Assembly (NCBI RefSeq): GCF_001375515.1
Contig: NZ_CTDX01000015.1
Location: forward strand, 186,001-250,000
DNA from: Bacillus kwashiorkori
GTDB lineage: Bacteria; Bacillota; Bacilli; Bacillales; Caldibacillaceae
Length of the DNA: 64,000 nucleotides
Direction of reading: 5' to 3'
The notes under the pieces are model-generated. The model saw nothing but the letters and a program-made list of their open reading frames with translations, did not search any database and was not told the origin of the DNA. The position numbers and the translations under genes are program-made. This document shows, one piece after another, positions 1 through 9,922 of this stretch (position 1 is the first letter of the stretch; every line of letters begins with the position of its first letter).

Positions 1-1065
1 AAATTGATGAAACCCTTTTTTGACTAGGTATTTTTTCCGTAACTCAAACGTTGGGTTTTTTATTTCATAAGCACGATCAAATCGGCCTGCACGGTTAATT
101 AATGCAGGATCAATTTTTTCAGGGTAATTCGTTGTTCCTATTAAAAATATTCCTTCTTTCGCTATGGCGCCATCCAACGTATTTAAAAAGACCGAACGCG
201 CTTCCTCTGGCATCGAATCGATGTCTTCAATGACTAAAACAATTGGTGCAAGTTTTAATACTGTTGAAAAAATGCTATCCACAGAATAACTAGAAGTATG
301 TTCTGTTATTTGCCAATAAACAACTGGTGCGGAAATGGTTCCGGCAATAGATTTAACTAAAGTTGTTTTCCCATTACCAGGGGATCCGTAAAGCAAAATA
401 CCACGGCGAAATGGTATTGCATATTTTTTGTAAAACGCACCATCATTTTCAAAAAATTCATCGACAGAACGGAAAATTTCCTTTTTAAATTGTTCTGGTA
501 GTAAAACATCATCCCGAGTAATTTGTGTCGTTATTTTCTCTTTACTTCTCTCAAACCCGTCAACCGTATCTGTAAAAATCGTTAATGTATTTTTCATTAA
601 CTCCCGTTGTTTTGCATTTAAGTATTTGATAAAAGTTAATAGAGATTCGTCGTTTTTCGCAAAAATAAATTCTTCATCGTAATCTTCATGGGCTTGAAAT
701 ACTGGGAACTTTGCGAGCACAACATCAAATCGTTTAAAATAAAATAAAGTATTAGATGTCGTTGGCGAAATTTGATAGTCCTTTTTTATCGTATTGCTAT
801 CAAGGGTGTATTTAATGGATGCACTACTTACGGTGTCAAATATATTAGCAATAATTTCAACTTCTTCTTGATCGTTGGCTAATATTTCCCTAACCGCATC
901 CCAAACTTCATCCTCTATTTGATTAAAAGAATATAATCTATAAGGATAGCCACTCCGGGAAGTTAGTTCTTGCTGAATGCGATGAATAACAGCTGCATAA
1001 TCATAATATTGTGGTAAAATTTGTTTTGTTTGCTCCGAAAATTTAATTAAATGTTTCACTCTCAC
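1..1065 (-). CDS. AAA+ family ATPase, C-terminus cut by window edge
   Basis: The gene reads leftward out of the window, so only its first 355 codons are seen. The GTG start at 1065 lies 5 nt after AGGAG. The last third is an AAA+ module: Walker A GSPGNGKTT at residues 227-235, Walker B VLVIEDID at about 276-283, a sensor-1 stretch GTTNYPEKID and a following NRAGRFD. The first 200 or so residues are not recognised and would be the partner or substrate domain. One AAA module behind a long family-specific N-domain fits the YjoB type of Bacillus ATPase, a chaperone-like protein of about 420 residues. No membrane segment or zinc-protease motif is visible, so FtsH and Bcs1 types are less likely. 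AAA+ identity is firm; YjoB likeness is inference. Confidence 0.85.
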   Translation of the reverse strand, partial: MRVKHLIKFSEQTKQILPQYYDYAAVIHRIQQELTSRSGYPYRLYSFNQIEDEVWDAVREILANDQEEVEIIANIFDTVSSASIKYTLDSNTIKKDYQISPTTSNTLFYFKRFDVVLAKFPVFQAHEDYDEEFIFAKNDESLLTFIKYLNAKQRELMKNTLTIFTDTVDGFERSKEKITTQITRDDVLLPEQFKKEIFRSVDEFFENDGAFYKKYAIPFRRGILLYGSPGNGKTTLVKSIAGTISAPVVYWQITEHTSSYSVDSIFSTVLKLAPIVLVIEDIDSMPEEARSVFLNTLDGAIAKEGIFLIGTTNYPEKIDPALINRAGRFDRAYEIKNPTFELRKKYLVKKGFHQF

Positions 1066-1377
1066 ATATGCTCCTTTTTTTACATTCTTAACAGCGATAG
1101 CATTTCTATTACATAAATAGTGGAGAGCTTTTGCCGTTAAGATTAAAATGTGCGAAATCCACCGATGAGAAATGGCAGAAAGTCTACTCATGGATAGTTC
1201 CTCTCATTTTCTCTATTGATTATATTATAATTAAATTTGAAATGATAGAAAAAAGATAATAATAAATGGGTCGCTTAAGTTGAGAATTTGAAAAAAAACT
1301 AGCACAATAAAGTTAATGGAAAGCAATGCGTTACTTACAATAACAACATAGCTATTTGCATACAGAAGGAGCGAATT
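1066..1377. other. Divergent intergenic region
   Basis: This 312-base AT-rich gap lies between the leftward AAA+ ATPase and the rightward FMN reductase, so it must hold both promoters. One sigma-A-like site for the reductase is listed separately. I see no gene, RNA structure or repeat here. Confidence 0.5.
1280..1308 (+). promoter_or_regulatory. Candidate sigma-A promoter of the FMN reductase
   Basis: TTGAGA at 1280-1285 is separated by 17 bases from CACAAT at 1303-1308. The -35 matches the consensus at 5 of 6 positions and the -10 at 4 of 6. The site lies about 70 bases upstream of the start codon. It is a sequence match only. Confidence 0.4.
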
Positions 1378-1905
1378 ATGATGAGATTAGTTTGTATTTC
1401 AGGATCGTTGATCGGAGAAAAATTACCGAAAGTAATGGGGCTTTGTATTAAAGAAGCGGAAAGAAAAAATCCAAATCTCAAAACGGAAATGATTGATTTA
1501 AGAGATTATCAGATACAATTTGTCGACGGTAGACCGAGAGAACAATATAATACGGATACTCAAGAAACAGTTGCGAAAATACTCGCTGCAGATATATTGT
1601 TAATCGGATCACCAGTGTACCAAGCCTCCATATCCGGGGTGTTAAAAAATTTATTTGATCACTTACCGATGAATTCCCTTGACGGAAAAATCGTTGGTTT
1701 AGTAATGACTGCTGGGACTGAAAAACATTACTTAGTGATGGAACATCAACTTCGTCCAATTATAACTTTCCTAAAAGGATTTGTTGTGACGAAGAATGTT
1801 TTTATTCATACGAATCAGTTGGATGAAGAACTGGAGGATGAAGAAGTGGTAACGCGAATTCAAGATTTAGTTCAAGAAGTATTGGAGTTTAAAAAGGCGC
1901 TATAA
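1378..1905 (+). CDS. NADPH-dependent FMN reductase (flavodoxin-like)
   Basis: This 175-residue cytosolic flavoprotein belongs to the NADPH-dependent FMN reductase / azobenzene reductase superfamily. These enzymes use NAD(P)H to reduce flavin, quinones or azo compounds. The N-terminus RLVCISGSL is the phosphate-binding loop after the first strand. GSPVYQASISGVLKNLFDH at about residues 77-95 is the family hallmark that holds the flavin. The length is normal for the family. An AAGGAG element lies 6 nt before ATG 1378; the next codon is also ATG. The gene stands alone and does not appear to share an operon with its neighbours, so the physiological substrate cannot be read from context. Confidence 0.88.
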   Translation: MMRLVCISGSLIGEKLPKVMGLCIKEAERKNPNLKTEMIDLRDYQIQFVDGRPREQYNTDTQETVAKILAADILLIGSPVYQASISGVLKNLFDHLPMNSLDGKIVGLVMTAGTEKHYLVMEHQLRPIITFLKGFVVTKNVFIHTNQLDEELEDEEVVTRIQDLVQEVLEFKKAL

Positions 1906-2023
1906 TGAGTAAAAAATCATACCTTTGACCTATAGACTCTATTGTGCCAGTTTGTAAAACAAAGTACAATAAAATTATAGTAAAATAGGGATTGCTAAAC
2001 AGCAGAGTATGGGGGGGAAGCAC

Positions 2024-3727
2024 GTGCGAAAAAGGTTTAGTCATTTAAACATTAGCTGGAAATATCGCTTAGCTCTTTTAGGTACTATTTTTATGTTTTT
2101 AATCGCTTCAGTTCTTATTGGAAATGAATTTTATAAAAACCGCTCACTACTTAATCAGATTGAAGTAAAGGAGCAGGCGATCCGACTAACGACGGATATC
2201 TCCAATACTTTCCATAAAAAAGATACGGTGATGGCTGATTTTATTATTACGAATTGGATGCAATATCGTAGTGAATATGATACTTTATCAACGCTATTAG
2301 AAGAAAAAGTAGTTGAGCTTGAAACGCTATTAACAACTAAAGAACAGAAAGAGATGTTGCAATCAATTATAGAAAGTTATGAAAAACATAATCAAGTTTT
2401 TGCTAACCAAGTTATTCCCGCAATGGATAGTAATGATCAAACGAAAATTAATAATGCAAGAACTAGTGCACAAGCTGCTAGTTTAGAAACGATCGATATG
2501 ATTGAACGTCTTAGTCGTGACTTGAACAGTGAAGTGGAAAATTTTTATAAATTGTCTAATACATCTCAAACAAAAACTTTTGCAATTTTAATTATATCAA
2601 TTTTATTAGCCACTATCGTTGGAATGCTTCTGTTATTCATTGTTAACCGCTGGGTAAGAAGGCACTTACAAAATGTCATCCATGTTGCTAATGAAATTGC
2701 AAACGGAAATTTGCAAGTACCGGAACTTACTCATAAAGGCAAAGATGAAATTGGTCAGTTGAGTAGTGCAGTGAACGCAATGAAAGCTAATTTAAATACA
2801 ATGATTACTCATATTTCCTATGTATCGAGTCGGTTATTAAATAAAAGTACTAACTTAGCACAAGTGGCAAATGAGTTGCAAACTGGTGGAGAGCAAATAG
2901 CTGCAACGATGGAACAACTTTCCCAAGGTGCGGAGCAAGAAACAGCGGCCATTACAAACATGCATAAGGAAATGCAAAATTTTCTTGCTACTATTGCGAA
3001 TGTCGCCTTAGAATCGGAAGAAACGAAAAATCTCTCCCATTCAATGTTAGAGTTAACGAATGATGGTAGAAACAAAATGGAAACTTCCCTATCAAATATG
3101 TCGCAAATAAATGAGAAAATTTATGAATCATTATTAATGGTTCAAGGCTTGGATGAAAAAATTACCAATATAAATAAATTAGTCGTTGTTATAAAAAATA
3201 TCGCAGACCAAACTAATTTACTCGCACTAAATGCATCCATAGAAGCGGCTAGGGCTGGAGAACATGGCCGAGGATTTGCAGTTGTTGCTGATGAAGTAAG
3301 AAAGCTCGCCGAAGAAGTTACTGCCTCCGTAAAAGAAATAGCTACTATTTTAAAAGATATTCAAAATGAATCGAAAAATGTATTAACGGCTCTCGATTCT
3401 GGATACGCTCTAGTGAATGATGGTTCACAGCAAATGGATAGTACAGGAAAAACCTTTTTAACATTGCTAGAATCCATTGAGCAGGTAGGTAGTCGAATTG
3501 ATGTGGTATCAAACTCACTTTATCAAGTGATTGATAATTCACAATCAATTAGTGAGTCAATAGATACGATTGTTTCGATATCGGAAGAATCTGCTGCAAG
3601 TATAGAAGAGACGACTGCAACAGTTCAAGAAGCTAGTGCCTCCATGGAATCGGTCCATGAACATGCGTTAGAAGTGGATGAAGAAGCTAATAAGCTAAAA
3701 AACATTGTAAGTCAATTTAAATACTAA
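2024..3727 (+). CDS. Methyl-accepting chemotaxis protein
   Basis: This is a membrane chemoreceptor that signals through CheA/CheW to the flagellar motor. TM1 is at about residues 16-33, an extracellular helical sensor of about 150 residues follows, and TM2 is at about 185-207. A HAMP domain and a long cytoplasmic coiled coil come next. The signalling hairpin carries the near-invariant [20 protein letters not shown] followed by [13 protein letters not shown]. The ligand is unknown; the sensor looks like a four-helix bundle but has no recognisable ligand motif. I chose GTG 2024 because a G-rich Shine-Dalgarno stretch (2011-2019) lies just before it. An ATG at 2009 in the same frame has no ribosome site and would add only MGGKH. 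TTGTGC-N17-TACAAT at 1942-1970 is a possible promoter; no sigma-D-type site is visible. A terminator follows, so the gene is monocistronic. Confidence 0.93.
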   Translation: MRKRFSHLNISWKYRLALLGTIFMFLIASVLIGNEFYKNRSLLNQIEVKEQAIRLTTDISNTFHKKDTVMADFIITNWMQYRSEYDTLSTLLEEKVVELETLLTTKEQKEMLQSIIESYEKHNQVFANQVIPAMDSNDQTKINNARTSAQAASLETIDMIERLSRDLNSEVENFYKLSNTSQTKTFAILIISILLATIVGMLLLFIVNRWVRRHLQNVIHVANEIANGNLQVPELTHKGKDEIGQLSSAVNAMKANLNTMITHISYVSSRLLNKSTNLAQVANELQTGGEQIAATMEQLSQGAEQETAAITNMHKEMQNFLATIANVALESEETKNLSHSMLELTNDGRNKMETSLSNMSQINEKIYESLLMVQGLDEKITNINKLVVVIKNIADQTNLLALNASIEAARAGEHGRGFAVVADEVRKLAEEVTASVKEIATILKDIQNESKNVLTALDSGYALVNDGSQQMDSTGKTFLTLLESIEQVGSRIDVVSNSLYQVIDNSQSISESIDTIVSISEESAASIEETTATVQEASASMESVHEHALEVDEEANKLKNIVSQFKY

Positions 3728-3754
3728 GTATCTGGAACATGCTACTCAAAAATC

Positions 3755-3803
3755 AAGCACTCCATTCGTCGTTTTAACACATCGACATGGAGTGCTTTTT
3801 TCT
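3755..3803 (+). terminator. Intrinsic terminator of the chemoreceptor gene
   Basis: AAGCACTCCAT (3755-3765) pairs perfectly with ATGGAGTGCTT (3787-3797), and a T-tract follows directly. Confidence 0.85.
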
Positions 3804-3836
3804 AGCAAATTTTTTCTTTTTTTTTTCATTTTTTCA

Positions 3837-3864
3837 TTGCATATGAGACAAAAATATGTATAAT
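3837..3864 (+). promoter_or_regulatory. Candidate sigma-A promoter of the polyamine operon
   Basis: TTGCAT at 3837-3842, 16 bases, then a consensus TATAAT at 3859-3864. Transcription would start near 3871, leaving a leader of about 90 bases that contains two palindromes before the XRE-cupin gene. Confidence 0.55.
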
Positions 3865-3884
3865 AGATTTGGTAGTAAATAAAA

Positions 3885-3943
3885 GTAAACTTATTGTTTA
3901 CATATAACAAACTTTATTCACTTGAGGTTTATATTTAGTAAAC
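3885..3943 (+). promoter_or_regulatory. Two 17-bp palindromic operator candidates in the pot leader
   Basis: GTAAACTTATTGTTTAC at 3885-3901 is a perfect 6-5-6 inverted repeat. GTTTATATTTAGTAAAC at 3927-3943 is a second 17-bp inverted repeat with five of six half-site bases matching. The two centres are 42 bp apart, about four helical turns. Both lie downstream of the -10 box, between promoter and start codon. This suits binding of a dimeric repressor, probably the XRE-cupin protein encoded next. The binding partner is inferred from position. Confidence 0.5.
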
Positions 3944-3962
3944 AAAAAGTGGGGTTAAAAAA

Positions 3963-4505
3963 ATGAGAATCGGTAAAAAAATTAAAAATTTACGCTTGAA
4001 AAAAGGACTAACACAAGAAGAATTAGGAGAGAGAACGGATTTAAGTAAAGGATATATCTCTCAAATTGAAAGAGATTTAAGTTCTCCATCGATTGAAACC
4101 TTTTTTGATATTTTAGAAGTTTTAGGTTGTCCACCACGGGAATTTTTTGATGATATAGAAAGTGACCAAAAGGTAGTTTATAAAGAAGAAGATCAAACAG
4201 ATTATTTGGATGAGGAACTAGGGTATAAAATTCAATGGTTAGTTCCAGAATCAAATGAAAATGAGATGGAGCCAATCATTTTAACCCTTGAAAAAAGCGG
4301 GGAGTTTAAACAATTTGAGCCTTCGTTATCCGAAACTTTTGCTTATATTTTGAAAGGTCGCGTCATCGTGAAACTAGGTAGAAAAACCTATACGGCAAGA
4401 GCAGGGGAGTCCATTTACTTCCATGCTTCCGAGGACCACCAAATAGTTAATGATTTCGACGGAGTTTCTGAACTGCTCCTCGTTGCTACTGACTCATATT
4501 TGTAG
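3963..4505 (+). CDS. XRE-cupin transcriptional regulator of the pot operon
   Basis: This 180-residue two-domain regulator has a helix-turn-helix of the Cro/CI type at about residues 5-57 (LRLKKGLTQEELGERTDLSKGY begins it; recognition helix around SKGYISQIER). A C-terminal cupin at about 108-178 contains the small barrel motif ETFAYILKGRVIVKLG. This is the PuuR-like architecture found with polyamine genes, where the cupin senses a small ligand. It is the first gene of a unit that runs into potABCD, 50 bases upstream of potA with no terminator between. Regulation of its own operon is therefore likely, through the two palindromes in its leader. The ligand (putrescine or spermidine) is inferred from context. 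Confidence 0.88.
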   Translation: MRIGKKIKNLRLKKGLTQEELGERTDLSKGYISQIERDLSSPSIETFFDILEVLGCPPREFFDDIESDQKVVYKEEDQTDYLDEELGYKIQWLVPESNENEMEPIILTLEKSGEFKQFEPSLSETFAYILKGRVIVKLGRKTYTARAGESIYFHASEDHQIVNDFDGVSELLLVATDSYL

Positions 4506-4555
4506 ATGCACTAGCTAAATAATACTAAACAAATGAATAAAAGGAGGAAACAGAC

Positions 4556-5662
4556 GTGACAGAACGCACGATAATTCGCTTTGAAAATGTTACAAAACAA
4601 TACGACGATGATCAACCTGTCCTAGATAATGTTAGCTTTGAAATGGAAAGAGGAAAATTTTATACTTTATTAGGTCCATCTGGATGTGGAAAGACGACTA
4701 TTTTACGGCTAATCGCAGGGCTAATCGCACCTTCAGAAGGAAAAATTGTCATTAATAATAAGTTGGTCAATGAAGTTCCCGCCAACAAACGTCAAGTAAA
4801 TACGGTGTTTCAAGATTACGCACTGTTTCCTCATTTGAACGTTTTTGAGAATGTTGCCTTTGGATTACGCATTAAAAAAATGAAAAATGAAGAAGTTAGC
4901 AAAAAAGTATCGGAAGCACTTCGCTTCGTTAACTTAGTAGGTTATGAGAATCGGGAAATTAAAGAAATGTCTGGCGGACAGAGACAACGGGTAGCTATTG
5001 CTCGAGCGATTGTTAATGAGCCAGAAGTACTATTATTAGATGAGCCTTTATCAGCACTTGACTTAAAATTGCGCACAGAAATGCAATATGAATTACGTGA
5101 GTTACAACGTCGCCTTGGTATTACTTTTATCTTTGTTACCCATGACCAAGAAGAAGCGTTAGCAATGTCTGATGAAATTTTTGTCATTAATAATGGGAAA
5201 ATTCAGCAAAGAGGAACACCGACGGATATTTATGATGAGCCGATTAACCGGTTTGTCGCGAACTTTATTGGTGAATCCAACATTATTCAAGGAAAAATGA
5301 TCAAGGACTTCCTTGTTGAGTTTGATGGAAAACAATTTGATTGTGTAGACCAAGGATTCAATGACAATGAACCAGTAGAGGTTGTTATTCGACCAGAGGA
5401 CTTAGAAATAACGGTGGAAGATCAAGGAAAATTAAAAGTTCGGGTTGACTCGGTTCTCTTTAGAGGAGTTCATTATGAAATTTGCTGTTACGATGAAAAT
5501 GAAAATGAGTGGATTGTTCATACAACGAAAAAAGTTAAAGTTGGCGAAGAAATTGGATTATATTTCGATCCAGAAGCTATTCACGTTATGAGAATTGGGG
5601 AAACTGAAGAGGAGTTTGACAAACGGTTAGAAAGCTACGACGAGGTCAGCCATGGAAACTAG
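4556..5662 (+). CDS. potA: Spermidine/putrescine ABC importer, ATPase PotA
   Basis: This is the ATP-hydrolysing subunit that powers polyamine import at the inner face of the membrane. Walker [10 protein letters not shown] is at residues 40-48, the signature MSGGQRQRV at about 139, and Walker B with D-loop [11 protein letters not shown] follows, then the H-loop THDQEEA. The C-terminal third is the TOBE-like regulatory domain typical of CUT1/PotA ATPases. At 368 residues the length is normal. The GTG start at 4556 lies 8 nt after a strong AAGGAGG. The stop overlaps the start of potB by 11 bases, which indicates translational coupling. Assignment to polyamines rests on the whole operon, including PotD. 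Confidence 0.93.
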   Translation: MTERTIIRFENVTKQYDDDQPVLDNVSFEMERGKFYTLLGPSGCGKTTILRLIAGLIAPSEGKIVINNKLVNEVPANKRQVNTVFQDYALFPHLNVFENVAFGLRIKKMKNEEVSKKVSEALRFVNLVGYENREIKEMSGGQRQRVAIARAIVNEPEVLLLDEPLSALDLKLRTEMQYELRELQRRLGITFIFVTHDQEEALAMSDEIFVINNGKIQQRGTPTDIYDEPINRFVANFIGESNIIQGKMIKDFLVEFDGKQFDCVDQGFNDNEPVEVVIRPEDLEITVEDQGKLKVRVDSVLFRGVHYEICCYDENENEWIVHTTKKVKVGEEIGLYFDPEAIHVMRIGETEEEFDKRLESYDEVSHGN

Positions 5663-6452
5663 AAGTCGAAATTTATATTTAATTCCTTATGTTTTATGGA
5701 TCGCCCTTTTCGTTGTTACGCCAATTTTACTCGTTGTCTATTATTCATTTTTTGATATCGAAGGGAATTTCACCTTTTCGAATTACCAAAAGTTTTTCAC
5801 TCCAGTTTATTTAAAAATGACATTAAGTTCATTTTGGTATGCGTTTTTAATTACAGCTTTTTCGCTTTTAGTCGCATATCCGACTGCGTATTTGTTAACG
5901 AAAACGAAGTACAAACAATTATGGCTGCTTTTAATTATTCTTCCGTCATGGATTAACCTTTTATTAAAGGCCTATGCGTTCATCGGTATTTTTGGTACGT
6001 ACGGTTTCGCAAACGCTATGTTGGAAGTATTCGGAATTGGTCCGAAACAACTACTGTTCACTGACTTCAGTTTTGTTTTTGTGTCGGTATATATCTTTAT
6101 TCCATTTATGATTTTACCGATTTTTAATGCAATTGATAAATTAAATCCATCACTAGTGGATGCATCACGTGACCTTGGTGCATCTAGCTGGACAACTTTT
6201 CGCCGGGTAATTTTCCCACTTACTATTGATGGGGTTAAATCAGGTTGTCAAGTTGTGTTTATTCCAGCATTAAGCCTATTTATGTTAACAAGATTAATTG
6301 CTGGTAACCGAGTGATCACATTAGGAACAGCTGTGGAACAACATTTCTTAGTAACACAAGACTGGGGAATGGGTGCAACGATTGCTGTCTTCCTCATTAT
6401 TATTATGGTTGTCATTATGTTTTTAACAGGAAATCGGAAGCGGGGGTTGTAG
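5652..6452 (+). CDS. potB: Spermidine/putrescine ABC importer, permease PotB
   Basis: This is an integral membrane subunit of 266 residues with about six hydrophobic segments. It carries the permease EAA loop around [16 protein letters not shown], which contacts PotA. The first permease of a pot operon is normally PotB, and the sequence fits the PotB/HisM-type family. It overlaps potA by 11 bases and is followed by potC after 3 bases. A weak GAGG lies upstream of ATG 5652, consistent with coupling to potA translation. Confidence 0.9.
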   Translation: METRSRNLYLIPYVLWIALFVVTPILLVVYYSFFDIEGNFTFSNYQKFFTPVYLKMTLSSFWYAFLITAFSLLVAYPTAYLLTKTKYKQLWLLLIILPSWINLLLKAYAFIGIFGTYGFANAMLEVFGIGPKQLLFTDFSFVFVSVYIFIPFMILPIFNAIDKLNPSLVDASRDLGASSWTTFRRVIFPLTIDGVKSGCQVVFIPALSLFMLTRLIAGNRVITLGTAVEQHFLVTQDWGMGATIAVFLIIIMVVIMFLTGNRKRGL

Positions 6453-6455
6453 AAG

Positions 6456-7259
6456 ATGCGAAAATTTAAATTATCTTCCATTTATCTTTTTGTCGTTTTT
6501 ATCATTTTGTACGCTCCGATTTTCTATTTAATGTTTTATTCATTTAATAGTGGTGGCAAAATGTATGGTTTTGAGGGCTTTACGTTAGACTGGTACCGGG
6601 AACTTTTCCAAGATACGAGATTATTAATTATCGTGTTAAATACGATTATCATTGCTTTATTATCTGCAGGAATATCTACCATTCTCGGAGTACTTGGTGC
6701 TATCTCGATTTATTACGTACGAAAAAAATATACACAAAATATGTTACTATCGCTTAACAACGTATTAATTGTTAGTCCAGATGTCATAATAGGTGCTTCC
6801 TTCCTAATTTTATTTACCATTCTAGGAATTAAATTAGGTTTTACATCTGTTTTACTATCACATATTGCTTTTAGTGTACCAATTGTTGTTATTATGGTCT
6901 TGCCAAAATTACAGGAGATGAGTTCTTCTTTAATTGATGCCGCCCTCGATTTAGGTGCGAGTCGTTTCGATATTTTATCGAAGGTGATTTTGCCATATAT
7001 TACTCCAGGAGTATTTGCGGGATTCTTTATGGCTTTAACGTATTCACTAGATGACTTTGCGGTTACTTTTTTTGTAACAGGTAATGGATTTTCAACTTTA
7101 TCTGTAGAAATATATTCATTAGCAAGACGTGGTATTTCTCTGAATATTAATGCCCTTTCCACATTATTGTTCCTATTCACTATTTTATTAGTAATCGGCT
7201 ACTATTTTATTATTACGAAAAAGAATGGCCGAGCAACAGGATTGGGGGCTAGAAAATGA
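6456..7259 (+). CDS. potC: Spermidine/putrescine ABC importer, permease PotC
   Basis: This second permease subunit (267 residues, about six membrane segments) pairs with PotB to form the channel. The EAA loop reads around SSLIDAALDLGASRF. A G-rich ribosome site (CGGGGG) lies shortly before ATG 6456. Its stop overlaps the potD start in an ATGA arrangement, so the last two genes are translationally coupled. Confidence 0.9.
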   Translation: MRKFKLSSIYLFVVFIILYAPIFYLMFYSFNSGGKMYGFEGFTLDWYRELFQDTRLLIIVLNTIIIALLSAGISTILGVLGAISIYYVRKKYTQNMLLSLNNVLIVSPDVIIGASFLILFTILGIKLGFTSVLLSHIAFSVPIVVIMVLPKLQEMSSSLIDAALDLGASRFDILSKVILPYITPGVFAGFFMALTYSLDDFAVTFFVTGNGFSTLSVEIYSLARRGISLNINALSTLLFLFTILLVIGYYFIITKKNGRATGLGARK

Positions 7260-8329
7260 GAAAATTAGTTCAAGCCTTTTTAGTTATTTTTATCGTGTCG
7301 TTAGCGCTCATTTTATTTGTTAATCACCTGAATGCCTCTCAAGGTTATACTGGTGGAAATACTCTCACTGTGTATAACTGGGGTGATTATATTGATCCAG
7401 ATCTAATCACACAATTTGAGGAAGAAACAGGAATTAAGGTGATTTATGAAACATTTGATTCCAATGAAGCAATGATGACAAAAATTCAGCAAGGCGGTAC
7501 GTCCTATGACGTGGCAGTTCCTTCTGAATATGCGATTGAAAAAATGAAGGAAGACGATTTATTACAAAAAATTGATCAGTCGAAAATCCCGAATTTAAAA
7601 AATATAGATGAGCGATTTTTAGATTTACCATTTGATCCAGGAAATGAGTATTCAGTACCATATTTTTGGGGAACGGTAGGAATTGTTTTTAATCCGAAAT
7701 TGTTAGGAGAACGGGAATTTCATAGTTGGAATGATTTATGGGCGGACGATTTGAAAAATCAAATTTTACTAATCGATGGTGCCCGTGAAGCGATGGGTTT
7801 TGCGTTGAACAGCTTAAATTATTCATTAAATGATACGAACGTTGATCACTTACAAGAAGCGAAAGCAAAGCTACAAGAGCTGCAACCCAATATAAAAGCT
7901 ATTGTCGGTGATGAAATTAAAATGTTAATTGTAAATGAAGAAGCTCCAATTGGCGTTGTTTGGTCTGGTGATGCAGCTGATATGATGTGGGAAAATGACG
8001 ACCTCGATTATGTTGTTCCTGAAGAAGGATCCAATCTTTGGTTTGACAATTTCGTTATTCCAAAAACGGCAAGAAACGTAGAAGGTGCTCATAAATTTAT
8101 CAATTTTATGTTAGATGCAGAGATTAATGCTCAAAATACTGACTATGTTGGTTATTCCACACCTAACAAGGCAGCAATGGCACTGTTAGACGAAGAAACA
8201 ATCGAGGATGAAAGATTTTATCCATCTTCCGAATTAACAGACCGGCTTGAAGTTTATGAAAACCTTGGAAAGAAAATGCTCTCGTATTATAACGATTTAT
8301 ATTTAGAATTTAAAATGCATAAAAAATAA
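7256..8329 (+). CDS. potD: Spermidine/putrescine-binding protein PotD
   Basis: This is the extracellular receptor that hands polyamines to PotBC. It is a 357-residue periplasmic-type binding protein with the PotD-like opening LTVYNWGDYIDPDLI at about residues 38-52. The acidic and aromatic residues in YNWGDY and the later VVWSGDAADMMW match the usual polyamine pocket. The N-terminus is one strong hydrophobic segment (residues about 4-24) with no cysteine, so there is no lipobox. The protein must be held by an uncleaved signal anchor or released, unlike the usual PotD lipoprotein of Gram-positive bacteria. It is the last gene of the operon and is followed by a terminator. Confidence 0.92.
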   Translation: MRKLVQAFLVIFIVSLALILFVNHLNASQGYTGGNTLTVYNWGDYIDPDLITQFEEETGIKVIYETFDSNEAMMTKIQQGGTSYDVAVPSEYAIEKMKEDDLLQKIDQSKIPNLKNIDERFLDLPFDPGNEYSVPYFWGTVGIVFNPKLLGEREFHSWNDLWADDLKNQILLIDGAREAMGFALNSLNYSLNDTNVDHLQEAKAKLQELQPNIKAIVGDEIKMLIVNEEAPIGVVWSGDAADMMWENDDLDYVVPEEGSNLWFDNFVIPKTARNVEGAHKFINFMLDAEINAQNTDYVGYSTPNKAAMALLDEETIEDERFYPSSELTDRLEVYENLGKKMLSYYNDLYLEFKMHKK

Positions 8330-8340
8330 TGATTTTTTTT

Positions 8341-8388
8341 GAGGGATCTGATTTCATCTTCTTAGGTGGGGTCAGTCCCTCTTTTTTT
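8341..8388 (+). terminator. Terminator of the potABCD operon
   Basis: GAGGGATCTGA (8341-8351) pairs with TCAGTCCCTC (8372-8381) with one bulge, followed by seven T residues. It also shares the GGTCAG...CCC look of several other hairpins in the window. Confidence 0.82.
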
Positions 8389-8608
8389 GGAGACAACAAT
8401 GATAAATAGTCCATCGTTTCTCCTATTTAATTTCTACTATATTTAATCATAATCTAGAAAAAAGCTACTATATAGTTATATTTTATTATAAATATGGAAC
8501 TTTATACCTTAATTTCCAAAAATAAAATAGGTCCTTTGGATATTTCCAACATAAATTAATTCCGCTATGATGAGTTATTGTACGGAAAGTTCAAAGGAGA
8601 TGGAATAA

Positions 8609-9901
8609 ATGAAAAGATGGGATTCAAAAAGGAAAAGTTTACTGTTAGTTTCCTTCTTACTGGCTGTTATGCTTGTCATAGCGGGTTGTGGAAAAAAAGA
8701 AGAAACTGCAAAGAAAGATAATCAAGAAAACGAGAAAAAAGTAGAACAAACGGACGAATCAGCTAAAGATGATGATAAAGATAAAGACGAGAATCAATCA
8801 GACGATGATAAACAGAACGAAGGAACTTCTCCAGCAAATGGGGAGGAATTAAATCCTTACATAGCCGAAGATACAGAGGGAGATGTAGAAATAATTTTTA
8901 GCAATAATCAACCAAATATTCAACATGATATGGGTGGTTTTCAACTCACTATTGATGCATATCAAGTGGTAAAAGTAACGGATATTCATGAAAGAAGTAC
9001 GATCTCGTTCGATGGTGATCGAGAGGGATACATTGTTACGGCAAAAGTTTCTATCAATAATCAATCAGGCGGAGATTATTTCTTTAACACGATGAGTATG
9101 GGGATACAAGGAACAAACCCGTACGATAGCAAGTATGGTTCTACTTCATTTGTGAAACAGGGAGAGGAACTAAGAGCAAAAGGGGAAAGACCTGGTCAGT
9201 ATGCAAATGGTGAACAAGTTACAGGGTTTATTACTTTTAAATATACTGTAGCAGAATTTGAAGAAATTCTAAAAATTAGTCCGAAGTTTGTCATTCAAGC
9301 AGGTTCTGATAATGAACAATTCAAAGGTAAAGTCGGCGAAAATGGAACATTTGAATTTCCTCTAAGTGAAGAAGGGATTAAGAAAGCAGCGGAAGCCCAA
9401 GCGTTTTTCCAAGATAGTATATCATTAGAAAATATTGCAGAGAAAACAATGATTTATGAAGAAAAGAATATTGGAACATCCAAAAAAATAGGTGATGTGA
9501 CGATTAAACTAGACGGTGTTCAATTTACTGATATTGAACCAACAGAAGCAAATAAGCCGAGTTTTAGAAACTTTGGCGATAAAGGTGTAGTTGCACTCAC
9601 GGTTAAATTAACGATTGATAATAAGTCCCAAGATACAATCGGTTACTTCTTTACTAATGGAACGTTAATAGTAGATGAAAACCGCTACCGGGTATTATCG
9701 ACTTCCCAGCTAGAACCAGATACGCAAAGAGAGTTAAAGCCTGGAGAGAGTAACGAAAAACTATTCGTATTTTTGTTTAGAAAAGATGAGTTTAGCATTT
9801 TTGAAAAGTTTGATTTAGAGATTGGACCACTACGTGATTCTGATGGAAAAGATCTACAAAAGGGCAGAAAAGTTGAATTTGAAATACCATACAAAAAATA
9901 A
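8609..9901 (+). CDS. Lipoprotein with two Ig-like domains
   Basis: This 430-residue surface lipoprotein has a signal peptide with hydrophobic core at about 11-25 and lipobox IAGC ending at Cys27. Residues 28-80 form a linker rich in Lys, Asp, Glu and Asn. Two beta-rich segments of similar layout follow, at about 95-235 and 285-428. Each carries a phrase of the type 'I...LDG/DAYQ...VTAKVSINNQS' and 'VALTVKLTIDNKS'. This resembles the DUF4352/DUF5068 group of Firmicutes lipoproteins, whose function is unknown; the family name is tentative. It is a single-gene unit: a ribosome site AAAGGAGATG precedes ATG 8609 and a strong hairpin follows. No enzyme motif is visible. Confidence 0.8.
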   Translation: MKRWDSKRKSLLLVSFLLAVMLVIAGCGKKEETAKKDNQENEKKVEQTDESAKDDDKDKDENQSDDDKQNEGTSPANGEELNPYIAEDTEGDVEIIFSNNQPNIQHDMGGFQLTIDAYQVVKVTDIHERSTISFDGDREGYIVTAKVSINNQSGGDYFFNTMSMGIQGTNPYDSKYGSTSFVKQGEELRAKGERPGQYANGEQVTGFITFKYTVAEFEEILKISPKFVIQAGSDNEQFKGKVGENGTFEFPLSEEGIKKAAEAQAFFQDSISLENIAEKTMIYEEKNIGTSKKIGDVTIKLDGVQFTDIEPTEANKPSFRNFGDKGVVALTVKLTIDNKSQDTIGYFFTNGTLIVDENRYRVLSTSQLEPDTQRELKPGESNEKLFVFLFRKDEFSIFEKFDLEIGPLRDSDGKDLQKGRKVEFEIPYKK

Positions 9902-9922
9902 ATCCTGAAAACCACCATTAAC

